A stretch of 52,125 nt of DNA from Caballeronia sp. SEWSISQ10-4 2 (GCF_030464885.1 NZ_JALPRJ010000059.1:1-52125), one strand, 5' to 3'. Positions 15,545-25,326 are shown, counted from the stretch's first letter. Notes: generated from the sequence alone by a model not told the origin. Made by a program: numbers and translations.

Positions 15545-16389
15545 CAATGCTCGTTGCGTGTATGCGGCGCGGCGACCGGGGCGAGGCCCGGCGCGAGGGC
15601 GGGTTTTTTCAGCTTGCGCGGCCCGATCAGGCGCATGCCGCGCACACGCTTGATGGCCGTGATCATGTAGGCCGCGCCGAAGATCGGCCACCAGCGGTCA
15701 CCGGCGGCTTCCATGAACTGATAGCGCGCCAGCCACTGCTCGGTGAGAAGAGGCGGACGATAGCAGCCGAAGCGTCCGCGTTCAAGGTCGAATCCGAGCA
15801 GCTTGATCCAGTCCTTGATCCGCGTGAACGCGATCATTTCGTGCGCGGAAGGGACGAACGGCTTGCCAGCAACCTTGCCGAGCGATTGCCGCGCCCCCCA
15901 GAGACTCAGCGAATTGAAGCCGAGAATGATCAACTGTCCTTCGGGCATGAGCACACGTTCGGCTTCTCTAAGCAACCGATGTGGATCGCTCGTGAATTCC
16001 AGCGTATGCGGCATGACCAGCAGATCGACGCTCTGCGCCTCGAACGGCAGATCGAGCAGATCGCACCACACGGCGCTGCGTCCCTCCGGCGCGTGCAGGC
16101 CACGGCTCGCCGATGGCAACGACGTCACGCCCGGCCGTGCGTCGGGCGAAACCGGCGGTGGCAGCGTAAACGGCGAGCTTGCGGCGCTCGCGGTATCGAG
16201 CACAAGGCCGCGATAGGGCATGCGATTTTCGCGCAACGCGTCGAGTCCGGGCAGGCCGAGCTGCAGCGCGTGATAGCCGAAAATATCCGATACCACGCGG
16301 TCGAGCTGTGCCTGTTCCCAGTCGAGCACGTAGCGGCCGGGCGCGGAAACCGTCCAGGCGGGCCAGTCTATAATCGTTCGCTCTGACAT
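15544..16389 (-). CDS. class I SAM-dependent methyltransferase
   Basis: A 281-residue protein with a Methyltransf_11-like core: CDLLDLPFEAQSVDLLVMPH near 118-137 is the post-motif acidic and motif-IV region, and LREAERVLMPEGQLIILGFN near 148-167 is the typical strand after it. The usual N-terminal GxGxG loop is weak or absent here; a serine/proline-rich insertion (about 80-110) sits where it would be, as in the SAM methyltransferases commonly found next to gloB and rnhA in beta-proteobacteria. The substrate is unknown. The start ATG at 16389 lies only 18 bases from the divergent gloB start. First gene of the rnhA-dnaQ-tRNA-Val unit. Confidence 0.8.
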   Translation of the reverse strand: MSERTIIDWPAWTVSAPGRYVLDWEQAQLDRVVSDIFGYHALQLGLPGLDALRENRMPYRGLVLDTASAASSPFTLPPPVSPDARPGVTSLPSASRGLHAPEGRSAVWCDLLDLPFEAQSVDLLVMPHTLEFTSDPHRLLREAERVLMPEGQLIILGFNSLSLWGARQSLGKVAGKPFVPSAHEMIAFTRIKDWIKLLGFDLERGRFGCYRPPLLTEQWLARYQFMEAAGDRWWPIFGAAYMITAIKRVRGMRLIGPRKLKKPALAPGLAPVAAPHTRNEH

Positions 16390-16407
16390 GTTCGGGTGAG
16401 TCGCCTT

Positions 16408-17211
16408 ATGAAAACGCTTGAGTACGTGCCGGTTCCGGCGTTCGAAGACAACTACATCTGGCTGATATCCGACGGTCAAGATGCCGTCGTGGTCGATCCG
16501 GGCGACGCCGCGCCCGTCGAAGCGTATCTGACGAAACGCGGTTGGCGGCTGACCGCTATTTTACTCACGCACCACCATCACGACCACGTCGGCGGCGTCG
16601 CAAAACTGCTCGTTAGCCAATCGGCGGATGGGGAAATCCCGGTGATCGGCCCGGCTGGCGAGGCTATCGAGCATCTGACGCGGCGTGTGAAGCAGGGCGA
16701 TCACGTTAGTATCGCGAGTCCGGCGCTGGAATGCTCGGTTATCGATGTGCCCGGACATACTGCCGGACACATCGCGTACTTCCAGCCGAACGACCCGCAA
16801 GGCACACCGCATCTTTTTTGCGGCGACACCCTGTTCGCGAGCGGCTGTGGCCGTCTTTTCGAAGGCACGCCGCAGCAAATGCTGAACTCGCTCGATGCGC
16901 TTGCCGCCCTTCCCGACGCCACGCTGGTTCACTGCGCACACGAATATACGCTGTCGAACATCCGTTTCGCGCGCGCAGCCGAGCCGGACAACGCGGCGCT
17001 GGCCGAATGGCAGAAGCAAGTGGAACAACTGCGCGCGCGCAACCAGCCGACCATTCCGACCACGCTCCTGCACGAACGCCAGGCGAATCCGTTCCTGCGC
17101 GTCGGTGAAAAAAACGTGCAAGCCACGCTCGCCGCGCAGTTCGAACGCCCGGTGCGCGACCGGCTCGATGCGTTCACGCTGATGCGCGGCTGGAAGGACA
17201 AATTTCGCTAA
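16408..17211 (+). CDS. gloB: hydroxyacylglutathione hydrolase (glyoxalase II)
   Basis: A 267-residue metallo-beta-lactamase-fold enzyme that splits S-lactoylglutathione to D-lactate and glutathione, the second step of methylglyoxal detoxification. The binuclear metal motif THHHHDHVGG is near residue 53, with further ligands in DVPGHTAGHIAYF (about 115) and CGDTLFASGCGRLFEG (about 135), and HEYTLSNIRFA near 175. C-terminal NPFLRV is the glutathione-binding signature. Start ATG at 16408 follows GGTGAG; a frame four codons longer is less likely. Confidence 0.93.
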   Translation: MKTLEYVPVPAFEDNYIWLISDGQDAVVVDPGDAAPVEAYLTKRGWRLTAILLTHHHHDHVGGVAKLLVSQSADGEIPVIGPAGEAIEHLTRRVKQGDHVSIASPALECSVIDVPGHTAGHIAYFQPNDPQGTPHLFCGDTLFASGCGRLFEGTPQQMLNSLDALAALPDATLVHCAHEYTLSNIRFARAAEPDNAALAEWQKQVEQLRARNQPTIPTTLLHERQANPFLRVGEKNVQATLAAQFERPVRDRLDAFTLMRGWKDKFR

Positions 17212-17295
17212 CCCGTTCACGCCTGCGGTTATCTTCATCTGAAACGTGGAAAACCATTGCAGGCCTCGGATTATTTTATGTTTTTTGCGTTTATA

Positions 17296-17324
17296 TTGAC
17301 GTGGTGAATGCGGTTCCGTACTAT
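17296..17324 (+). promoter_or_regulatory. sigma-70 promoter of mltD
   Basis: TTGACG (17296-17301), a 17-base spacer and TACTAT (17319-17324), about 45 bases before the mltD start. Close to consensus in both boxes and in spacing. Confidence 0.65.
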
Positions 17325-17368
17325 CGGGTCCAAATTTCCAAGCACATTTTTTGGAATCCGAGACGTTC

Positions 17369-19024
17369 ATGCGATTGATTTTTAGCGCGCTCCTCGTCCT
17401 GACATTGGCTGCATGTGCCAGCCAGGGACCGACAGCGACCAACTCCCTTTCTTCACTCCCTTCCGCCCAGAATCAGCAAGCCGTAGCAGACGCAATCCGC
17501 AAGAACGCCACCGCCAAGGAAACGATCAACGTCGACAAGACGTCCGTCGATTCGCTTTCCGGACCTGACGGCGATTTGTGGGCGCGTATCCGCCGCGGTT
17601 TCCAGATTCCCGACCTGCAAAGCGACCTCGTCGACATGCAGGTGAACTGGTACGCGCAGCGCCCGGATTACGTCGAACGTATGACCGGCCGCTCGCAAAA
17701 ATACCTGTATCACATCGTCGAGGAACTCGAGCAGCGGCACATGCCGACTGAACTCGCGTTGCTGCCGTTCATTGAGTCGGCCTATAACCCGCAGGCGCTG
17801 TCGGTCGCGAAGGCCGCGGGCATGTGGCAGTTCGTGCCGGGCACGGGCCGCGACTACAACCTGAAGCAGAACATGTTTCAGGACGAGCGGCGCGATGTGC
17901 TGGCGTCGACCAGTGCGGCGCTCGACTATCTTTCGCGTCTCCACGACATGTTCGGCGACTGGCACCTGGCGCTCGCCGCGTACAACTGGGGCGAGGGCAG
18001 TGTGCAGCGCGCGATCGCGAAAAACGAGGCGCTGGGTTTGCCGACGGACTATCAAAGCCTGCGCATGCCGAACGAGACGCGCAATTACGTCCCGAAGCTG
18101 CAGGCGGTGAAGAACATCATTGCGAATCCGCAGATGTACGGGCTGGCGCTGCCGGATATCCCGAACCACCCCTATTTTGTGACGGTCACCACGTCGCGCG
18201 ACATGGACGTGACGATGGCCGCCAAGCTTGCCGGCATGACGGTGGAGGAGTTCCGTTCGCTCAATCCATCGTTTGCGAAGCCGGTGATTCTCGGCGCGAC
18301 GAGCCCGCAAATCCTGCTTCCCTTCGATAACGCCAGCGCCTTCCAGAAAAACCTGAAGTCATATTCGGGCGCGTTGTCGTCGTGGACGACCTATACGGTG
18401 AGCGAGCGTGCGACGCCTGCGGTTATCGCGCAGAAGATTGGTGTGGACGCGGATACGCTGATGTCGGTGAACCGCATTCCGGCCGGCATGCGGCTGAAGG
18501 CGGGCTCAACTATCGTGGTGCCGCGCAGCGATGACGACGACGAGGACATCAGCGCCGACGTCGCCGAAAGCGCGATGCTGGCCGTGGAGCCAGATGTCCC
18601 CGATACCCGCAAGATGCTGATCCGCGTTCGCCGCGCGCAATCGATGTCGACTTTCGCCGATCGCTACAATGTATCGGTAGGGCAGGTTAAAAGCTGGAAC
18701 CGCACTCACCGGGATTCAGTTATGCCCGGTCAGTTGATCGTGCTGCACGTCCCGGTTGGGCGCTCGGTCCCGGCCGAACCCGGCCCGGTGCGCGTGGAAA
18801 CGGTGGCCGCGTCAAGCCGGAACAAAGGTGGCGTGACGAAGATCGGCACGCACGTGCCGGAATCGAAGAGCACGGCTGCGCGCGGCGGCAAAACGAGCGC
18901 GCCGGTCAAGGTGAGGCGGGTGGCCGAAAAATCCAGCGCGCCGTCCAAATCGGTTGCGGTAAAACCCGCAGCGGTATCGAAAACCACGCAATCGACCAAG
19001 TCGGCAGACAAGAAGAAACAATAA
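17369..19024 (+). CDS. mltD: membrane-bound lytic murein transglycosylase D
   Basis: A 551-residue lipoprotein. The N-terminus MRLIFSALLVLTLAACAS is a lipoprotein signal with lipobox LAAC, so it should be attached to the inner face of the outer membrane. The SLT domain follows at about 110-240, with ALLPFIESAYNP carrying the catalytic Glu, AAGMWQFVPGTGRDY, and LALAAYNWGEGSV. Two LysM-like repeats come after (WTTYTVSERATPAVIAQKIG near 348, and MLIRVRRAQSMSTFADRYNV near 415). A Lys/Ser/Ala-rich tail ends the protein. It cleaves glycan strands of murein to 1,6-anhydro products. ATG at 17369 is chosen because it opens the signal peptide; a TTG six codons earlier is rejected. Confidence 0.93.
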   Translation: MRLIFSALLVLTLAACASQGPTATNSLSSLPSAQNQQAVADAIRKNATAKETINVDKTSVDSLSGPDGDLWARIRRGFQIPDLQSDLVDMQVNWYAQRPDYVERMTGRSQKYLYHIVEELEQRHMPTELALLPFIESAYNPQALSVAKAAGMWQFVPGTGRDYNLKQNMFQDERRDVLASTSAALDYLSRLHDMFGDWHLALAAYNWGEGSVQRAIAKNEALGLPTDYQSLRMPNETRNYVPKLQAVKNIIANPQMYGLALPDIPNHPYFVTVTTSRDMDVTMAAKLAGMTVEEFRSLNPSFAKPVILGATSPQILLPFDNASAFQKNLKSYSGALSSWTTYTVSERATPAVIAQKIGVDADTLMSVNRIPAGMRLKAGSTIVVPRSDDDDEDISADVAESAMLAVEPDVPDTRKMLIRVRRAQSMSTFADRYNVSVGQVKSWNRTHRDSVMPGQLIVLHVPVGRSVPAEPGPVRVETVAASSRNKGGVTKIGTHVPESKSTAARGGKTSAPVKVRRVAEKSSAPSKSVAVKPAAVSKTTQSTKSADKKKQ

Positions 19025-19047
19025 CCTGTCCGCGCGATCAAGAATCC

Positions 19048-19074
19048 ACGCCGTCACCAAGGTGACGGCGTTTT
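19048..19074 (+). terminator. intrinsic terminator after mltD
   Basis: Inverted repeat ACGCCGTCACC / GGTGACGGCGT around two bases, followed by a short T-run. It separates mltD from the MFS gene. Confidence 0.75.
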
Positions 19075-19129
19075 CACTTGCGCGCGCGCGTTAAACTTCC
19101 GCTTCATTTCAAAAACCCCCGCGCTGCAC

Positions 19130-20365
19130 ATGACGTCTTCCGTTCGGTTTCGCGTCTTTTTTCTGTTTTCCGCCGGATATTTCGTCTCGTACGTCTTCCG
19201 CGGGGTGAATCTCGGCTTCGCGCCTTACATCACGCACGATCTGGGTTTATCAGGCGCGGATCTCGGTTTGCTCACGTCGCTATATTTTCTCGGCTTCGCG
19301 GCGGCGCAAATTCCCGTGGGAATGTTGCTCGATCGCTTTGGCCCGCGCCGGGTCACCGCAGGCATGCTGTTGTTCGCCGCGCTTGGGATCGGCGTGTTTG
19401 GCGCGGCGCACGGTATCGGCACGATGATGTTGGGGCGGCTGCTGATCGGCGTGGGCGTGTCCGTCTGCATGAGCGCCGCGTTCAAGGCGCTCGCGCAAAT
19501 TCTGCCCGTGGCGCAATTGCCAATGGTCAACGGCCTCGTGATGGCGGTTGGCGGCCTCGGCGGCGTGGTGGTCGGCTCGCCGCTCGCCATGCTGCTCGGC
19601 GTGACCGACTGGCGAAACGTCTGCTTCGGCCTTGTCGCGATGACACTCGCGGTTGCGGCGGCAATCTACCTGTTCGCGCCGGAGCATCGTGACGGTGTGC
19701 ATCGCAAGGCCGACATGCTCACGCAATTCAAGGGCACTTGGCACATCCTTGGCAGCGGCGCGTTCTGGAAGATCGCATCGTTTTCGGTCGTCACGCAGGG
19801 CGTCTTCTATGCGATGCAGTCGCTCTGGATTCGTCCCTATCTCCTTGATGTCATGGGCCTCAGCGCCCAATACGCCGCGGTGCTGGTATCGGTGCTCGGT
19901 GTCGCGATGATGATCGGCTGCGTCGGTTTCGGCGTGGCGGCGCGCGGTCTGCAAAAGCGCGGCGTCACCGTCTACGCGTTCTGCGGCTTCGGCATGGCGC
20001 TGTTCGTGCTCGTCCAGGTGCTGATGCTCGTGCGTGCGCCGATTTCGCCGGCCTTGCTGATCGCGTGCTACGGCATTTTCGGCGGCACGGGCATCCTGAG
20101 CTACGCGGTGATGGCCGAGTATTTTCCGACGCACATGATCGGTCGCGCGCACAGCACGCTCACGCTGGTGCTGTTCATCCTGATCTTCGGATTGCAGGTG
20201 GGCATAGGCGCCATGCTGTCACGCTGGCCCGCCCAGGGCGGCCACTATCCTGCAGCGGCGCACCTGAGTGCGTGGGGTGTCTTGATCGCGCTGCAGATCG
20301 CCAGCGCCATCTGGTACGTCTTGCCGAGCAGCGTTCTCGAAAAGCGCGGCGGCGTGCCGTCGTAA
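19130..20365 (+). CDS. MFS transporter
   Basis: A 411-residue membrane protein with about 12 hydrophobic helices. The loop between helices 2 and 3 has the MFS motif A pattern (MLLDRFGPRRVTAGM). Helix 1 begins FFLFSAGYFVSYVFRGVN. No substrate can be deduced by eye; the sequence resembles general MFS_1 exporters or anion porters rather than sugar porters. It has its own unit between the mltD terminator and the carA promoter region. No signal of regulation was seen. Confidence 0.85.
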   Translation: MTSSVRFRVFFLFSAGYFVSYVFRGVNLGFAPYITHDLGLSGADLGLLTSLYFLGFAAAQIPVGMLLDRFGPRRVTAGMLLFAALGIGVFGAAHGIGTMMLGRLLIGVGVSVCMSAAFKALAQILPVAQLPMVNGLVMAVGGLGGVVVGSPLAMLLGVTDWRNVCFGLVAMTLAVAAAIYLFAPEHRDGVHRKADMLTQFKGTWHILGSGAFWKIASFSVVTQGVFYAMQSLWIRPYLLDVMGLSAQYAAVLVSVLGVAMMIGCVGFGVAARGLQKRGVTVYAFCGFGMALFVLVQVLMLVRAPISPALLIACYGIFGGTGILSYAVMAEYFPTHMIGRAHSTLTLVLFILIFGLQVGIGAMLSRWPAQGGHYPAAAHLSAWGVLIALQIASAIWYVLPSSVLEKRGGVPS

Positions 20366-20730
20366 TCGCTGCATGGCCACCGGATAAGGCCCGCAGCGCC
20401 TCGCCTGGAACGCGTCTTGCGTGCGATGTGTCTCAAATTTGGAAGGACGGGCGGTTTCGGGCTATAATTCGAAGGTTTGAGCAAATCAACCTACACCCTA
20501 GCGCCTACCTCCCACTCACCGTTCATCCGCCGCGCCTTGCAGCACGCGCGCATCCCGCCAAACGCCTGATTCGCGCGTCCAGTCACTGGAGCGATACAGG
20601 CAGAAAACGGCGGGTTTTGCGCCCGACGCAATCGAACGCGATGCGGGTCTGCGCGCGCCACTTTACGGCCGCGCGCGACTCCACGGTCGGATGACAGGTC
20701 GGCAAACAGGGTGTTCCAAAGGAGCCTCCC
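20366..20730 (+). promoter_or_regulatory. carA promoter and long leader
   Basis: Contains a sigma-70-like promoter: TTGGAA (20439-20444), an 18-base spacer and TATAAT (20463-20468). Transcription from there would give a leader of about 255 bases before carA. Within it, an ATG at 20641 opens a 17-codon frame with three arginines ending at TGA 20692-20694, without a good ribosome binding site. AAAGGAG at 20718-20724 serves the GTG start of carA. Confidence 0.55.
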
Positions 20731-21870
20731 GTGTTGCCGTCATTCTCTCCCGCAATCCTCGCACTCGCCGACGGCACGGTCTTTCGTGGTCACTCGATCG
20801 GCGCGTCCGGTCACACTATCGGTGAAGTGGTGTTCAACACCGCGATCACCGGTTATCAGGAAATCCTGACCGATCCGAGCTACGCCCAGCAAATCGTCAC
20901 GCTGACGTATCCGCACATCGGCAATGTCGGTGTGAACGCTGAAGACGTCGAATCCACCAAAGTCCATGCCGCCGGGCTGATCATTCGGGATCTGCCGGTG
21001 CTCGCATCGAATTTCCGCTCCGAACAATCCCTCGCCGACTATCTGAAAGCAGAGAACGTCGTCGCGATTTCCAACATCGATACTCGCAAACTCACGCGCA
21101 TTCTGCGTGACAAGGGCGCCCAAAACGGCTGCATTCTCGCCGGCGATGATGAAGCCAAAGCCCTCGAACTCGCGCGCTCGTTTCCGGGTTTGTCGGGAAT
21201 GGATCTCGCCAAGGTCGTCTCCACCAAAGAGAAGTACGAGTGGACCCAGGCCGAATGGCGTCTGGAAAGCGGCTACGGCGAGCAGAAGGCGCCGAAGTTT
21301 CGCGTCGTCGCGTTCGATTTCGGCGTCAAGTACAACATTCTGCGCATGCTGACCGAGCGCGGTTGTCACGTCACCGTGCTGCCGGCTGAATCGACCGCCG
21401 CCGATGCGCTCGCGCTGAATCCCGACGGCATCTTCCTCTCGAACGGCCCCGGTGACCCGGAGCCGTGCGACTACGCAATCCGCGCGACGCGCGAGTTCAT
21501 CGAGCGCGGCATTCCCACGTTCGGCATTTGCCTCGGCCACCAGATCATGGGTCTGGCCGTCGGCGCGAAGACCATGAAGATGAAAACGGGCCATCACGGC
21601 GCGAATCATCCGGTGAAGGATCTTGAGAATGGCCGCGTGGTGATCACGTCGCAGAATCACGGTTTTGCCGTCGATGCCGCCACGCTGCCCGCCAACGCAA
21701 AAGTCACGCACACGTCGCTGTTCGACGGCACGCTGCAAGGCTTCGCGCTCACCGACAAACCCGCGTTCTGCTTCCAGGGGCACCCGGAAGCATCGCCCGG
21801 ACCGAACGATATCGCGTACTTGTTCGATCGCTTTGTCACGCTGATGGAAGCGCAGAAAGTCGCAGCTTAA
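20731..21870 (+). CDS. carA: carbamoyl-phosphate synthase small (glutaminase) subunit
   Basis: A 379-residue subunit. The N-terminal domain begins LALADGTVFRGHSIGASG and carries VVFNTAITGYQEILTDPSY. The class I glutaminase domain has SNGPGDPEPCDYA, the nucleophile Cys in FGICLGHQIMGLA, and the His-Glu pair in FCFQGHPEASPGP. It releases ammonia from glutamine and channels it to CarB for carbamoyl phosphate, the precursor of pyrimidines and arginine. GTG start with AAAGGAG six bases upstream. carB follows after 47 bases. Confidence 0.97.
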   Translation: MLPSFSPAILALADGTVFRGHSIGASGHTIGEVVFNTAITGYQEILTDPSYAQQIVTLTYPHIGNVGVNAEDVESTKVHAAGLIIRDLPVLASNFRSEQSLADYLKAENVVAISNIDTRKLTRILRDKGAQNGCILAGDDEAKALELARSFPGLSGMDLAKVVSTKEKYEWTQAEWRLESGYGEQKAPKFRVVAFDFGVKYNILRMLTERGCHVTVLPAESTAADALALNPDGIFLSNGPGDPEPCDYAIRATREFIERGIPTFGICLGHQIMGLAVGAKTMKMKTGHHGANHPVKDLENGRVVITSQNHGFAVDAATLPANAKVTHTSLFDGTLQGFALTDKPAFCFQGHPEASPGPNDIAYLFDRFVTLMEAQKVAA

Positions 21871-21917
21871 ATAGACGCAACGCACAGAACACAGCAACAC
21901 AATCATTGAGAGCAGTT

Positions 21918-24900
21918 ATGCCGAAGCGGACAGACATCAAGAGCATCCTCATCATCGGCGCGGGGCCGATCATCATCGGTCAGGCGTGCGAGTTCGATTA
22001 TTCGGGCGCGCAGGCTTGCAAGGCGCTGCGCGAGGAAGGCTACAAGGTCATTCTCGTCAACAGCAATCCCGCGACGATCATGACCGACCCGAACACGGCC
22101 GATGTGACCTACATCGAGCCGATCACGTGGGAAGTCGTCGAGCGCATCATCGATAAAGAACGTCCCGACGCAATTCTCCCGACCATGGGCGGACAGACCG
22201 CGCTGAACTGCGCGCTCGATTTGTTCCACCACGGCGTGCTGGAAAAGTACAAGGTCGAGTTGATCGGCGCGTCGCCGGAAGCTATCGATAAAGCCGAAGA
22301 CCGCCAGAAGTTCAAGGAAGCGATGACGAAGATCGGCCTCGGTTCGGCCAAGTCGGGCATCGCGCATTCCATGGAAGAAGCGCTGCAGGTGCAGGCGGAT
22401 ATCGCCGCGCAGACCGGCAGCGGCGGGTATCCGACCGTCATTCGTCCTTCGTTCACGCTGGGCGGATCGGGCGGCGGGATTGCCTACAACAAAGAAGAGT
22501 TCGAGGAGATTTGCCGTCGCGGACTGGATTTGTCGCCGACGCGTGAATTGTTGATCGAAGAGTCGCTGCTGGGCTGGAAAGAGTTCGAGATGGAAGTGGT
22601 CCGCGACACCAAGGACAACTGCATCATCGTGTGCTCGATCGAAAACCTGGACCCGATGGGTGTGCATACCGGCGACTCCATCACGGTCGCGCCGGCGCAA
22701 ACGCTCACCGACAAGGAATATCAGATCCTGCGCAACGCGTCGCTCGCCGTGCTGCGCGAGATCGGTGTGGATACGGGCGGTTCGAACGTGCAGTTCGCGA
22801 TCAATCCGAAAGACGGCCGCATGGTCGTCATCGAGATGAATCCGCGTGTGTCGCGCTCGTCGGCGCTGGCGTCGAAGGCGACGGGTTTCCCGATCGCCAA
22901 GGTCGCAGCGAAGCTGGCCGTGGGCTACACGCTCGATGAGTTGAAGAACGAGATCACCGGTGGTCAGACGCCGGCGTCGTTCGAACCGACCATCGACTAT
23001 GTGGTCACGAAGATTCCGCGTTTTGCGTTCGAAAAATTCCGCGAAGCCGATGCACGCCTGACGACGCAAATGAAGTCGGTCGGTGAAGTGATGGCGATTG
23101 GCCGCACGTTCCAGGAATCGTTCCAAAAGGCGTTGCGCGGTCTGGAAGTAGGAGTCGACGGACTCGACGAAAAGACCACCAGCCGCGACGAAGTGATTCG
23201 TGAGATAGGCGAGCCGGGTCCGGACCGCATTTGGTTCCTCGGCGACGCGTTCCGTCTCGGCCTGACCGCCGAAGAAATCTTCGAAGAAACGGCAATCGAC
23301 CCGTGGTTCCTCGCGCAGATCGAACAGATCGTCTCGAAGGAAAAGGCGCTGAGCGGCCGCACGATCGAGAGCCTGACCAAAGACGAGATGCTGTATCTGA
23401 AGCAGAGCGGTTTCTCGGATCGACGTCTCGCCAAGTTGCTCGGCTCGGATCAAACGGCTGTGCGTAAGCATCGTCATGCATTGAAGGTGCGTCCGGTCTA
23501 CAAGCGCGTGGACACATGCGCGGCCGAATTCGCGACGAAAACCGCTTACATGTACTCGACCTACGAGGAAGAGTGCGAAGCGAATCCGACCGACAAAAAG
23601 AAAATCATGGTGCTGGGCGGCGGCCCGAACCGGATCGGACAGGGCATCGAGTTCGACTATTGCTGCGTGCACGCAGCCTTGGCGATGCGCGAAGACGGCT
23701 ATGAAACGATCATGGTCAACTGCAATCCCGAGACGGTTTCCACCGACTACGACACGTCTGACCGCTTGTATTTCGAATCGCTGACGCTTGAAGACGTGCT
23801 CGAAATCGTCGAACTGGAAAAGCCGGTTGGCGTGATCGTGCAGTACGGCGGTCAGACGCCGTTGAAGCTGGCGCTGGACCTTGAAGCGAACGGCGTGCCG
23901 ATCATAGGCACGTCGCCGGACATGATCGACGCCGCCGAAGACCGCGAGCGCTTCCAGAAGCTGCTGCAGGACCTGAACCTGCGTCAACCGCCGAACCGCA
24001 CGGCGCGCGCCGAAGACGAAGCGCTGCGTCTCGCCGAAGAAATCGGTTATCCGCTGGTTGTGCGTCCGTCGTACGTGCTCGGTGGACGCGCGATGGAAAT
24101 TGTCCACGAGCCGCGCGATCTCGAACGCTACATGCGCGAAGCCGTGAAGGTTTCGCACGATTCGCCGGTGCTGCTCGACCGCTTCCTGAATGACGCGATC
24201 GAATGTGACGTCGACTGTATTTCGGATGGCGAAGCGGTGTTTATCGGCGGCGTGATGGAGCACATCGAACAGGCGGGCGTGCATTCCGGCGACTCCGCAT
24301 GCTCGCTGCCGCCGTATTCGCTGTCGCAGGAAACTGTCGATGAACTCAAGCGCCAGACCGGCGCCATGGCGCGCGCGCTGAACGTGATCGGCCTGATGAA
24401 CGTGCAGTTCGCGATCCAGCAAGTGCCGCGTGAAGACGGCACGAAGCAGGACGTGATCTACGTGCTCGAAGTGAATCCGCGTGCTTCGCGCACGGTGCCG
24501 TATGTGTCGAAGGCGACTGGTTTGCCGCTCGCCAAGATCGCCGCCCGTGCGATGGTCGGCCAGAAATTGGCCGATCAAGGCGTCACGAAGGAAGTGATTC
24601 CGCCGTACTTCAGCGTCAAGGAAGCGGTGTTCCCATTCGTGAAATTCCCGGCTGTCGACCCGGTGCTCGGACCCGAAATGCGCTCGACCGGCGAAGTGAT
24701 GGGCGTGGGACGTACGTTCGGCGAGGCGTTGTTCAAGTCGCAGCTCGCGGCCGGCTCGCGCCTGCCGGAAAGCGGCACGGTTCTCCTCACCGTGATGGAC
24801 GCGGACAAGCAGAAGGCCGTGGAAGTTGCGACCATGCTGCACGAACTGGGTTATCCGATCGTCGCGACGAAGGGCACGGCCGCCGCCATCCAGGCAGCGG

Positions 24901-25172
24901 GCGTGCCGGTGAAAGTGGTCAACAAGGTCAAGGATGGCCGGCCGCACATCGTGGACATGATCAAGAACGGCGAGATTGCGCTGGTCTTCACCACCGTCGA
25001 CGAAACCCGAGCTGCCATCGCCGATTCCCGCTCGATCCGCATGAGCGCGCAGGCCAACAAGGTCACGTACTACACGACCATGTCGGGCGCGCGCGCGGCG
25101 GTCGAAGGTCTGCGATATCTGAAGGACCTGGAAGTCTATGATTTACAAGGACTGCATGCTCGCCTAAACTAA
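21918..25172 (+). CDS. carB: carbamoyl-phosphate synthase large subunit
   Basis: A 1084-residue enzyme of the standard length with the two duplicated ATP-grasp halves. The first half begins SILIIGAGPIIIGQACEFDYSG, here cited in part, and the second repeats it as KIMVLGGGPNRIGQGIEFDY near residue 560. GGSGGGIAYN and the double NPRVSRSS/NPRASRT segments are ATP and metal sites. The C-terminal MGS-like allosteric domain (about 940-1084, starting VLLTVMDADK) binds UMP and ornithine in the enteric enzyme. It makes carbamoyl phosphate from bicarbonate, ammonia and two ATP. ATG at 21918 is the family start; a TTG four codons upstream is rejected. Confidence 0.97.
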   Translation: MPKRTDIKSILIIGAGPIIIGQACEFDYSGAQACKALREEGYKVILVNSNPATIMTDPNTADVTYIEPITWEVVERIIDKERPDAILPTMGGQTALNCALDLFHHGVLEKYKVELIGASPEAIDKAEDRQKFKEAMTKIGLGSAKSGIAHSMEEALQVQADIAAQTGSGGYPTVIRPSFTLGGSGGGIAYNKEEFEEICRRGLDLSPTRELLIEESLLGWKEFEMEVVRDTKDNCIIVCSIENLDPMGVHTGDSITVAPAQTLTDKEYQILRNASLAVLREIGVDTGGSNVQFAINPKDGRMVVIEMNPRVSRSSALASKATGFPIAKVAAKLAVGYTLDELKNEITGGQTPASFEPTIDYVVTKIPRFAFEKFREADARLTTQMKSVGEVMAIGRTFQESFQKALRGLEVGVDGLDEKTTSRDEVIREIGEPGPDRIWFLGDAFRLGLTAEEIFEETAIDPWFLAQIEQIVSKEKALSGRTIESLTKDEMLYLKQSGFSDRRLAKLLGSDQTAVRKHRHALKVRPVYKRVDTCAAEFATKTAYMYSTYEEECEANPTDKKKIMVLGGGPNRIGQGIEFDYCCVHAALAMREDGYETIMVNCNPETVSTDYDTSDRLYFESLTLEDVLEIVELEKPVGVIVQYGGQTPLKLALDLEANGVPIIGTSPDMIDAAEDRERFQKLLQDLNLRQPPNRTARAEDEALRLAEEIGYPLVVRPSYVLGGRAMEIVHEPRDLERYMREAVKVSHDSPVLLDRFLNDAIECDVDCISDGEAVFIGGVMEHIEQAGVHSGDSACSLPPYSLSQETVDELKRQTGAMARALNVIGLMNVQFAIQQVPREDGTKQDVIYVLEVNPRASRTVPYVSKATGLPLAKIAARAMVGQKLADQGVTKEVIPPYFSVKEAVFPFVKFPAVDPVLGPEMRSTGEVMGVGRTFGEALFKSQLAAGSRLPESGTVLLTVMDADKQKAVEVATMLHELGYPIVATKGTAAAIQAAGVPVKVVNKVKDGRPHIVDMIKNGEIALVFTTVDETRAAIADSRSIRMSAQANKVTYYTTMSGARAAVEGLRYLKDLEVYDLQGLHARLN

Positions 25173-25234
25173 GGCTTCTGATTCGAGTCTCAGCAGTATC
25201 AGCAGTCTCCAAATGAAGTTCTAAGTTTCAAGGG

Positions 25235-25297
25235 CCGCGGTTAAGCGGCGTCTCCCTTTTTTACCGGGAGATGCACTTAACCGCGGTAATTTTTTTA
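25235..25297 (+). terminator. large hairpin with T-run between carB and greA
   Basis: CCGCGGTTAAG (25235-25245) pairs with CTTAACCGCGG (25276-25286), and an inner TCTCCC/GGGAGA (25251-25256 and 25266-25271) extends the structure. A run of seven T follows at once. It ends carAB transcription, and because it lies only 30-40 bases before the greA start it may also act as a leader attenuator for greA. Confidence 0.75.
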
Positions 25298-25326
25298 CGT
25301 CTGCATTTTTGCGTAATGAGTTGTTT

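Noticed and set aside
21903..24947. 1014-residue open frame opposite carB
   Set aside because: It is the antisense of a fully conserved carB; its Arg/His/Asp-rich composition is the usual shadow of G+C-rich codons, and no start signal is present.
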